Shown one piece after another: positions 1 to 5,795 of a stretch of DNA of 7,973 bases. The notes below the pieces were generated by a model, which saw only the letters and a program-made list of their open reading frames with translations, was not told the origin of the DNA and searched no databases. The stretch comes from CAZTLE01 sp964614415 (GTDB lineage Bacteria > Bacteroidota > Bacteroidia > Flavobacteriales > Flavobacteriaceae): contig CAZTLE010000186.1 in the NCBI GenBank assembly GCA_964614415.1, positions 1 through 7,973 of the forward strand, read 5' to 3'. Each line of letters opens with the position of its first letter. The first letter of the stretch is position 1. Position numbers and translations under genes: made by a program.

Positions 1-198
1 CGAAGAATTCTCATCGGCCAGGGCTGTTAATTCGCGCTGGGTTTCCTCAGAAAGTGCTGATACCCATACTGCCTCTCCCGAAATCTGCCGTTGCGAGAAC
101 AGCGGGATGCCACTTTGATAATTTTTCCATACTTCTTGTTCGTCGGCGCCCAGTGCAGAGATGGAGGCCAATCCGGTAATTGATAGGGGTGTCTGCAA
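1..198 (-). CDS. beta-ketoacyl synthase-like protein, N-terminal fragment (runs off left edge)
   Basis: About 66 codons are visible before the left edge. The N-terminus contains SITGLASISALG followed by a short charged stretch and EVWKNYQSGIP. This is the usual opening of condensing enzymes of the FabF/FabB fold: a first beta strand 'ITGxGxxSxxG', then 'W...G'. The active-site Cys and the two His lie outside the window, so activity cannot be judged. No ATG exists in this frame; the best start is a TTG at 198-196 (MQTPLSITG), about 18 bases below a TAnnTTTG-like box. The in-frame upstream codons offer only ATT or ATA. The gene is divergent from the Coa1-like gene and lies just beyond the biotin operon on the same strand. 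That suggests, but does not prove, a role in acyl-chain supply such as pimeloyl synthesis. Family assignment rests on the N-terminal strand alone. Confidence 0.6.
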   Translation of the reverse strand, partial: MQTPLSITGLASISALGADEQEVWKNYQSGIPLFSQRQISGEAVWVSALSEETQRELTALADENSS

Positions 199-215
199 GT
201 TTTTGTAATTTGAAA

Positions 216-223
216 CAAAAATA
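216..223 (-). promoter_or_regulatory. possible -7 box (TATTTTTG) for the ketoacyl synthase-like gene
   Basis: The minus strand reads TATTTTTG, an exact fit to the Bacteroidetes sigma-ABfr -7 consensus TAnnTTTG. It lies 17 bases before the proposed TTG start, so the leader would be roughly 10-15 bases. No TTG is present at the expected -33 distance; the nearest candidate is a TTA 21 bases upstream. The box sits in the 66-base divergent space shared with the Coa1-like gene, for which I found no exact -7 match. Such boxes occur by chance in AT-rich spacers, so this is weak support. Confidence 0.3.
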
Positions 224-264
224 AAGTTTCCGCGTCTTATCGGGTAACTAAAAACCAAATTAAA

Positions 265-696
265 ATGAGTTACGAGAACGATAAAAGAAGTTGGTTCGCT
301 CGCAACTGGCCCTGGGTGGTTCCTACAGGGGGTTGCCTGGTTATTATCATACTATTGGTTGTCTTTGCCGGCTCCTTATTTGTGGGGGTGACCTCCATCA
401 TCAAGAATTCCACACCGTACCAGGAGGCTATTGTTTTGCTCAATGAGAGCGAGGCCGCCAAAGAAGCACTTGGAGAGCCTATTGAGACCTCCGGGATGAT
501 GTCCGGAAATATCAATACCAGCGGAAATACGGGAGAGGCAGACCTTTCTATTCCGGTTAAAGGACCTAAAGGCGATGGTGTACTTTACGTAGTTGGTGAA
601 CGAAGGGGTGATACCTGGACCTATCAGCGGCTTGAGGTGGTTATTTCTGAAGACAATGAAACCATCAAACTCCTTCCGGCCCTGCCTCCTGACTAG
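265..696 (+). CDS. Coa1-family (cytochrome oxidase assembly factor 1-like) single-pass membrane protein
   Basis: This 143-residue protein has a charged N-terminus (MSYENDKRSW) and one strong membrane helix at about residues 17-46. A soluble domain of about 95 residues follows, presumably periplasmic. That domain shows features I associate with the Coa1 family: 'YQEAIVLLN' near 52, 'ALGEPI' at 68-73, a Gly/Ser/Asn-rich turn at 80-90, 'IPVKGPKGDG' at 96-105, 'LYVVGERR' at 107-114 and 'TWTYQRLEV' at 117-125. In mitochondria Coa1 helps early maturation of cytochrome oxidase subunit 1. Bacterial members are mostly uncharacterised, so the family call is firmer than the function. The ATG at 265 is preceded by A-rich AAATTAAA with no Shine-Dalgarno site, as is common in Bacteroidetes. 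The gene is divergent from the ketoacyl synthase-like gene and converges on bioA, the two stop codons overlapping in one CTAG. It is probably transcribed alone. Confidence 0.75.
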   Translation: MSYENDKRSWFARNWPWVVPTGGCLVIIILLVVFAGSLFVGVTSIIKNSTPYQEAIVLLNESEAAKEALGEPIETSGMMSGNINTSGNTGEADLSIPVKGPKGDGVLYVVGERRGDTWTYQRLEVVISEDNETIKLLPALPPD

Positions 697-1964
697 ATAA
701 GCGAAATTGCTCCCTCAATAGTGCTGTAAATATGTGCCAGTTGTTCATCGTTCGTAATGAACGGTGGTAAGGTATATAGTGTATTTCCAAGGGGTCTCAG
801 GAAAACTCCCTGATCCATGCAGTAGTTGAATATCCTGTTGCGCATATCGCCGTAACGGGCCATTTCCAGTTTGATATCCACGGCCAAAATAACCCCCATA
901 TGGCGTACGGAAGCTACTTTCGGGTGATCCACAATAGTTTGCTTAAATTCACGATGCCGCATACTGATCCGGGCAATATCATTTTGAATTGCTTCTGAAG
1001 TCAACAACTCCATCCCAGCTATGGCGCATGCGCAGGCAATAGGGTTGGCACTGTACGTATGTGCATGAAAGAAGCCCTTGGCAATTTCCTCATCCAAAAA
1101 CGCATCGAATATCTTTTGTGAGCAGGATGTGATCCCCATGGGAACCATTCCGGCGGTAAGTGATTTACTCAAACAAATGATATCCGGAAAGGTGTTGAGA
1201 TGCAACGAAGCAAAGTGTTTTCCCGTTTTTCCGAAGCCGGTCATTACCTCATCGGCAATTGTAAGCACATCATTTTCACTGCAAATGTTCAGCAAGACCT
1301 CAAGATGTTCCGGTTGGTGCATCGTCATTCCGGCGGCACCCTGAACGAGCGGTTCGTAGATAAATGCGGCACATGCATGCTCCTGAATTATACGTAGTAA
1401 TTGCGCTTGCACCTTTTCAAGATTATCCTCAGAAGGCACGGGGATGCGCTTCACATCTACAAAAACATCTTCAAAGGGTCCGTTGTAGACCGAAAGTCCC
1501 GAGGTGCTCATTGCTCCAAAGGTATCTCCATGAAATCCTTCTTCAAGCGCGATGAACGTAGTTCTTTTTTCTCCACGGTTGTGATAGTACTGTAGCGCCA
1601 TTTTGAGCGCAGCTTCCACCGAAGTAGAGCCGTTGTCGTTGAAAAAGACCTTTTGCTGATTGGAAGGCAACAGCTCCAAAAGCATCTTTGACAGGCGAAC
1701 GGCCGGCTCATGCGTGAACCCGGAGAATACTACCTGATCCATCGTTTGCATTTGCCGGTGGGCGGCCTCTACGATGTAGTCATTACAATGACCGTACATA
1801 GCCGTATACCAGGAGGCGATCCCGTCGATGTATTCTTTTCCTTGCGCATCACACAATACGGCTCCTTTGGCCTTTACCAAGGGAATTGGATCTGCACTTG
1901 TTTGATGCTGCGTAAGCGGGTGCCAAATGTATTTGTTGTCGTCCCGTAACAGGTCCATAGTCAT
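693..1964 (-). CDS. bioA: adenosylmethionine-8-amino-7-oxononanoate aminotransferase (DAPA synthase)
   Basis: A PLP-dependent class III aminotransferase of 423 residues, the normal BioA length. It converts 8-amino-7-oxononanoate (KAPA) to 7,8-diaminopelargonate (DAPA) in the cytosol; in classical BioA the amino donor is S-adenosylmethionine. Visible signatures are WHPLTQ at 14-19, NDNGSTSVEAALKMA at 109-123 (cofactor phosphate loop), GFHGDTFGAMS at 143-153, IADEVMTGFGKTG at 236-248 with the PLP-nitrogen Asp238, LSKSLTAG at 265-272 with Schiff-base Lys267, and FLRPLGNTLYTLPP at 388-401. Arg390 in that last motif matches the substrate-carboxylate Arg of E. coli BioA. Residue 144 is Phe where E. 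coli has Tyr; this alone does not tell SAM from lysine as donor. It is the last gene of the bioF-peptidase-bioD-bioA operon, 2 bases after the bioD stop. An alternative start two codons in (Met3) is possible. No terminator hairpin was seen after its stop. Confidence 0.96.
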   Translation of the reverse strand: MTMDLLRDDNKYIWHPLTQHQTSADPIPLVKAKGAVLCDAQGKEYIDGIASWYTAMYGHCNDYIVEAAHRQMQTMDQVVFSGFTHEPAVRLSKMLLELLPSNQQKVFFNDNGSTSVEAALKMALQYYHNRGEKRTTFIALEEGFHGDTFGAMSTSGLSVYNGPFEDVFVDVKRIPVPSEDNLEKVQAQLLRIIQEHACAAFIYEPLVQGAAGMTMHQPEHLEVLLNICSENDVLTIADEVMTGFGKTGKHFASLHLNTFPDIICLSKSLTAGMVPMGITSCSQKIFDAFLDEEIAKGFFHAHTYSANPIACACAIAGMELLTSEAIQNDIARISMRHREFKQTIVDHPKVASVRHMGVILAVDIKLEMARYGDMRNRIFNYCMDQGVFLRPLGNTLYTLPPFITNDEQLAHIYSTIEGAISLI

Positions 1965-1966
1965 TC

Positions 1967-2587
1967 TTATTTCAGGGCGTCCCTAAGTTTATCAGCATAA
2001 TAGCTTATCACCCGTGCATCGATATAGGGTTCATCTTCAACGCGTCCCAGCATAGAAAGCCCGGTGCTTTTCAAAATGATACTTTCGGTGGTTGGATGTT
2101 CATTGCCGTTAAAAATAATTCCCAGAATATCCAGCTTCCGCTGCTTAAGGGCTTCAATGGTGAGTAAGGTATGATTGATGCTTCCCAGGTAATGTCGCGA
2201 CACCACCACTACTTTGTCGGTAGGTCTAATAAGGTCGGCAATGGTTTCAGTGTCATTCAGTGGAACTAACAATCCTCCGGCTCCTTCCACTACGAGGTGA
2301 TTTTTTGTATTGGGCCTTTTAATATCTTTTACTGAAATGGATACTCCATCGATTTCGGCCGCAGCATGCGGACTCATAGGCTCGGTGAGTGCAAAGGCAT
2401 TATCAAAAAAACGGGTTTTGGAATTGCTCACCCAACGCTTCAGCTTGTGCGTATCGGTATTGTCCAAATCGCCCGCCTGAACGGGTTTCCAATAGTCGGC
2501 CTCCAATGCTTCAGTTACTATGGCCGCGACAACCGTCTTTCCGACTTCCGTACCAATTCCGGTTATAAAATAGCTAGTCGAACTCAT
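1967..2587 (-). CDS. bioD: ATP-dependent dethiobiotin synthetase
   Basis: A 206-residue P-loop enzyme that carboxylates DAPA with CO2 and ATP and closes the ureido ring to give dethiobiotin. Motifs: ITGIGTEVGKT at 8-18, the BioD-type P-loop with Lys17/Thr18; YWKPVQAGD at 32-40, carrying the conserved substrate/phosphate Lys34; SPHAAA at 72-77; VVEGAGGLLVPL at 99-110, the Walker B-like metal loop; and LGIIFNG at 155-161, nucleotide-base region. Length fits the short BioD type (about 200-225). Its ATG overlaps the TGA of the upstream peptidase gene (ATGA at 2587-2584), implying translational coupling, and bioA begins 2 bases beyond its stop. It is clearly part of the minus-strand bio operon and appears intact. 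Confidence 0.95.
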   Translation of the reverse strand: MSSTSYFITGIGTEVGKTVVAAIVTEALEADYWKPVQAGDLDNTDTHKLKRWVSNSKTRFFDNAFALTEPMSPHAAAEIDGVSISVKDIKRPNTKNHLVVEGAGGLLVPLNDTETIADLIRPTDKVVVVSRHYLGSINHTLLTIEALKQRKLDILGIIFNGNEHPTTESIILKSTGLSMLGRVEDEPYIDARVISYYADKLRDALK

Positions 2588-4071
2588 TCACTTCTTGTCT
2601 TCGCAATCCATCTTAAAGCGGCATCTAAGACCTTGTCTTCTTCATTGTTCTCCTCGTTTGAAATCAACTCATCAGGCTCAATACTACCATTATAAACCGT
2701 TCCGTTTCTATCCACCATGTATGTTGACGACACCCACATTCTTGCACCGTCCGGAAGATCAAACTCGCCATTACCTGTTGTAAGCCCCCATGTGGGTTCG
2801 CCAAAAGAACGGGTCAAAGTATTCCCTACGAAGGAGATTACGACAATTTCACCCGAACTACCGGTGGCCGGCCCAATTAAAACAGCAATTGGTAATTTTT
2901 CGGGTATTACATATGGATCTTGTAAAGAGGTTCCCGCCTCCTGTTCCCAGAAATAAGTGCCCTCTTTGTAATACCAATGCTCCTTACCTCCATTCACATC
3001 CAATAGCGAACCAATGTCTCCATCATCCAGCAAAGGTCCAAGGCCCGTTATCATAGGTTCCATATTTCCACCATCATTTTGCCGCAAATCAACTATCCAT
3101 CCTTGCACTCCTTTCGAATACATCTCTTGCAAGCTGACCTGCAGGCTATCGGCAAAGGAAACCATGAGTTCCGGATTACCGGAGTGAAATCCGGGAACAT
3201 TGATGTACCCTACATCATTTAATTTTCGAACCTCTGCATATTCGATCTGACTTTCGGCATCTGAATTATTTGCCCAACTCCTGACATCTTCCGCAGGCGT
3301 ATAAAACGAATGGTGATCATAGCTGTTCAAAGTAGCCACAATGAATTCAATTGCAAGACGACAGTCTTCATAATTCTCAGCATTTCCAGCTACCTGCAAT
3401 GCTTTTTCTTCCAAAGGGCCGGTATCAATCGAATCTCTGACTACAGAGTTTTCCTCAATAATTTTAATGGCCTGGGAAACATAGGAGCGTGCCAGTTCAC
3501 TTGGCTCTCTACCCTGAAGCGTTTCCAGTTCAATCTCATAGTCGTCAAAATCAGCTGTTCCCCCTCCATATAGTATAGCTCCTAATCTTATTTCAACAGC
3601 ATCAGGGGGGCAAATGATCTCAATGCTTTGGGTCTCCCACGGAACATCACCTTTAAGCCACTTTTCAGAGTAAACTCCACCCATGTCCTTACTCACAAGG
3701 AGTTCGTTCGCCGCATTGTAAGCTGCCACGTTAAGACCTGTACCCCTACCTATTACCTCTTTGGCACGCACTTTGGCCGAAACCTTTAGTAATCTAATAT
3801 CCTCCCATGCGGTTATCGCAATTGCCTGCTCTACAAAAGTTACGTTGCTCTCTGCAGGACCATATAGTGACAGATATTGGTTATCGCCTTCAACACCGGC
3901 ATTACAGTATTCATCTTTTCCCCAGGACACCTTCCAATTGCACAGTCCGGTCTTCAAGCTATCGCATGTCGTTTGGAAATCCAGATTCTTTCCGGCAAGT
4001 TTGTCATGTTCAGGACTCGAACAACTACAAACAGCAAGGATTAAAAAAAATATGGCAAGTATATTTTTCAT
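2584..4071 (-). CDS. S41-family serine peptidase lipoprotein with N-terminal beta-sandwich-like domain
   Basis: A 495-residue predicted lipoprotein. A lysine-led hydrophobic signal at 2-14 ends at a lipobox with Cys15 (LAVC) or, more likely, Cys17 (VCSC). Residues about 30-185 look like an all-beta carbohydrate-binding-type domain; the end, GGGTADFDDYEIELE at 169-183, resembles the closing strand of such folds. A helical linker (190-250) precedes the S41 core: DHHSFYTPAEDV at 252-263 (His254), VGYINVPGF at 287-295, WIVDLRQNDGGNM at 325-337, the nucleophile loop GPATGSSGEIV at 400-410 with probable catalytic Ser405, TRSFGEPTWG at 420-429 with Glu425, and IEPDELI at 464-470. A GEPT rather than a Lys motif points to the tricorn/IRBP-like branch, not the CtpA Ser-Lys dyad. 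No PDZ domain is evident. ATGA overlaps join it to bioF upstream and bioD downstream. Substrate is unknown. It looks somewhat AT-richer than bioF by eye. Confidence 0.85.
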   Translation of the reverse strand: MKNILAIFFLILAVCSCSSPEHDKLAGKNLDFQTTCDSLKTGLCNWKVSWGKDEYCNAGVEGDNQYLSLYGPAESNVTFVEQAIAITAWEDIRLLKVSAKVRAKEVIGRGTGLNVAAYNAANELLVSKDMGGVYSEKWLKGDVPWETQSIEIICPPDAVEIRLGAILYGGGTADFDDYEIELETLQGREPSELARSYVSQAIKIIEENSVVRDSIDTGPLEEKALQVAGNAENYEDCRLAIEFIVATLNSYDHHSFYTPAEDVRSWANNSDAESQIEYAEVRKLNDVGYINVPGFHSGNPELMVSFADSLQVSLQEMYSKGVQGWIVDLRQNDGGNMEPMITGLGPLLDDGDIGSLLDVNGGKEHWYYKEGTYFWEQEAGTSLQDPYVIPEKLPIAVLIGPATGSSGEIVVISFVGNTLTRSFGEPTWGLTTGNGEFDLPDGARMWVSSTYMVDRNGTVYNGSIEPDELISNEENNEEDKVLDAALRWIAKTRSE

Positions 4072-5225
4072 AGTATAAATTTAGACATAAGTTCGACAAC
4101 CTTTTCGATCTCATCCTGTTTGTTGAAACTATGTAAACAGAATCGCAATCGTTCACTTCCCTCTGATACCGTAGGTGAAAGAATAGGTAAAACGTCAAAT
4201 CCTGCATCTCTTAAATTCCGAGATACTTCCTTAACATTTTCATTCCCTTTGATGAGGCAACAATGAATAGCCGAATCACTCTCGATGAAATAGTCCTTGA
4301 GTCCTTTCTCGCGGCATAGTGACTTGAAGTGCGTAATATTGGCCTGCAGTTTACCCTGCTCCTCCTCTGCGGAAGCCAAATACTCGTAGGCCGCGATGAT
4401 CGTTGCCACCGTATGTGGGGGTAAGGCCGTAGTGTAAATAAAAGGCCTGGCAAAATTGATAAGATACTGCCTTAGTGAATTGTCACACAAAATGGCCGCG
4501 CCATGACATCCAATTGCCTTGCCAAAGGTCACCAGGCGCGCAAAGACATCGTGCTCTGCACTTTGATATTGAACCAGCCCGCGTCCCATATATCCGATAA
4601 CACCTGTGGCATGCGCTTCGTCCACAACAAGCCGGAGGTCGTGCATTTTACAGATGGTGGCGAATGCCTGAAGGTCCGGAGAGTCTCCGTCCATGGAGAA
4701 CACCGATTCGGTCACGACGTACACCTCGGCGCCATCCCTGGGCTTCATATCGAAAAACATCTCAACTTTCCGCTTCAGATCTTCAGAGTCATTGTGTTTG
4801 AACCTGTAGCTTCTTGCGTGGCAGGTGGTTATTCCGTGTCGGATGGATGCGTGAATCAGTTCATCATAAAAAATGAGGTCTCCGCGTTGTGGAACACTAC
4901 TGAAAAAGCCCATATTGGCATCGTAACCGCTATTGAAAATCAGGGCCGTCTCGCTGTTGTGGAATTCCGCCAAGGGCTTTTCCGCCATTGCATAGAGGTC
5001 ATGATTTCCGGTAAGCAAGCGGGAACCACCGGCTCCATTAAAAACGAGATTGCATTCCTCGAGAATTTCGGAAGCCCTATGGTATATCTCTTTTGAGCGC
5101 CCCAGACCCAGATAATCATTGGAAGAAAAGTCGATGAGATCATTGTCGACAGGAAGCTCCCGTAACGCATCATCTTCTTTGCGCTTTTCTAATTTTTCAC
5201 GGAGTTTTCCCGGCAATTCACCCAT
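4068..5225 (-). CDS. bioF: 8-amino-7-oxononanoate synthase (KAPA synthase)
   Basis: A 385-residue alpha-oxoamine synthase that condenses pimeloyl-thioester with L-alanine, using PLP, to form KAPA. Motifs in order: IDFSSNDYLGLG at 31-42, NGAGGSRLLTGNH at 63-75, YDELIHASIRHG at 120-131 with PLP-stacking His126, TESVFSMDGD at 172-181, VVDEAHATGVIG at 200-211 with Asp202/His205, VTFGKAIGCHGA at 232-243 with Schiff-base Lys236, and SPTVSEGSERLRF at 350-362. The ATG at 5225 gives MGELPGKLREKLEKRK, the usual start context for this family. It is the first gene of the bio operon. A TTG-N17-TAAATTTG promoter ends only four bases before the ATG, so the message may be leaderless. Its TGA overlaps the ATG of the S41 peptidase gene. 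The enzyme could be a close relative (Kbl or SPT type), but bioD and bioA next to it settle the call. Confidence 0.95.
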   Translation of the reverse strand: MGELPGKLREKLEKRKEDDALRELPVDNDLIDFSSNDYLGLGRSKEIYHRASEILEECNLVFNGAGGSRLLTGNHDLYAMAEKPLAEFHNSETALIFNSGYDANMGFFSSVPQRGDLIFYDELIHASIRHGITTCHARSYRFKHNDSEDLKRKVEMFFDMKPRDGAEVYVVTESVFSMDGDSPDLQAFATICKMHDLRLVVDEAHATGVIGYMGRGLVQYQSAEHDVFARLVTFGKAIGCHGAAILCDNSLRQYLINFARPFIYTTALPPHTVATIIAAYEYLASAEEEQGKLQANITHFKSLCREKGLKDYFIESDSAIHCCLIKGNENVKEVSRNLRDAGFDVLPILSPTVSEGSERLRFCLHSFNKQDEIEKVVELMSKFIL

Positions 5226-5229
5226 GCGT

Positions 5230-5257
5230 CAAATTTAGGTATCTTTAAGAAAACCAA
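5230..5257 (-). promoter_or_regulatory. putative bio operon promoter (TTG-N17-TAAATTTG)
   Basis: On the minus strand, TTG (5257-5255), a 17-base spacer and TAAATTTG (5237-5230) fit the Bacteroidetes -33/-7 promoter pattern (TTG ... TAnnTTTG). The -7 box ends four bases before the bioF ATG, putting the predicted transcription start at or within about 2 bases of the ATG. The spacer between bioF and the divergent acetyltransferase is only 37 bases, so any promoter must lie here or inside the other gene. A near-match TATCTTTA lies on the plus strand at 5240-5247 and could serve the acetyltransferase, but has no -33 TTG. No operator or riboswitch was recognised. Confidence 0.45.
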
Positions 5258-5262
5258 CACTC

Positions 5263-5793
5263 ATGATCTCGTTTAAAACAGCAACCTCCCAAAACGAGCT
5301 TGAACAGATCCTGGCGTTGCAGAAGGCCAACCTGCCAATGGCTGTATCGAAGGAGGAACAGCAAGCAGAGGGATTTGTTACCGTACACCACGATTTCGAT
5401 ATTTTGAAACGAATGAACGAGGCCTGTGCGCACACCCTTGCCAAAGATGGTGAGAAAGTGGTAGGATATGCCTTGAGCATGCATCCTAAGTTCGGAGATG
5501 AGATCGAAGTCCTGCGACCCATGTTCAAACAAATCAGGGATCATCTGCCGACAGATGTTTCTTATGTCATTATGGGGCAGATATGTATTGATAAGGCGTA
5601 CCGAAAACAGGGAATCTTCAGAAAGTTGTACGAGGCCATGAAAGAGCATGTGAATCCCGAATTCGAAGCCATTATCACCGAGGTGGATACGCGCAATGTC
5701 CGTTCACTCTATGCGCACCATGCCGTAGGGTTCAGGTTGTTACACCGGTACTATGCGGACGGTCGGGACTGGGAATTGATTATTCTGAAGTAG
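5263..5793 (+). CDS. GNAT-family N-acetyltransferase
   Basis: A 176-residue single-domain protein. The acetyl-CoA pyrophosphate loop is GQICIDKAYRKQGIFRKLYE at 105-124, with RKQGIF at 114-119 as the Q/RxxGxG/A motif A. The later VDTRNVRSLYAHHAVGF at 141-157 is the typical GNAT motif B ('N..S...Y...GF') with Asn145 and Tyr150. It should transfer an acetyl group from acetyl-CoA to an amine, but the substrate cannot be told from sequence. The first 80 residues (ILALQKANLP, FVTVHHDFDIL) resemble unassigned GNATs I associate with Flavobacteriaceae. It is divergent from bioF by 37 bases and convergent with galM by 2 bases, so it is probably expressed alone. A biotin-related role is only guilt by association. 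Confidence 0.88.
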   Translation: MISFKTATSQNELEQILALQKANLPMAVSKEEQQAEGFVTVHHDFDILKRMNEACAHTLAKDGEKVVGYALSMHPKFGDEIEVLRPMFKQIRDHLPTDVSYVIMGQICIDKAYRKQGIFRKLYEAMKEHVNPEFEAIITEVDTRNVRSLYAHHAVGFRLLHRYYADGRDWELIILK

Positions 5794-5795
5794 TC

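Noticed and set aside
206..212. TAATTTG on the plus strand as a promoter for the Coa1-like gene
   Set aside because: It has one base too few between TA and TTTG to fit TAnnTTTG, and no -33 TTG was found at a suitable distance.
27..218. 63-codon minus-strand frame beginning at TTG 218
   Set aside because: It overlaps the ketoacyl-synthase frame. Its translation is rich in Arg, Trp and Cys and resembles nothing, while the alternative frame gives a conserved N-terminal strand.
270..515. 81-codon minus-strand frame opposite the Coa1-like gene
   Set aside because: The plus strand encodes a coherent membrane helix plus domain; this is its shadow.
1973..1983. small AGGG/CCCT inverted repeat at the bioD 3' end
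   Set aside because: A 4-bp stem with a 3-base loop inside coding sequence, with no T run; too short to be a terminator.
4503..5096. 197-codon plus-strand open frame antisense to bioF
   Set aside because: It lies wholly inside bioF, whose minus-strand frame carries all family motifs; the antisense translation shows no recognisable domain.
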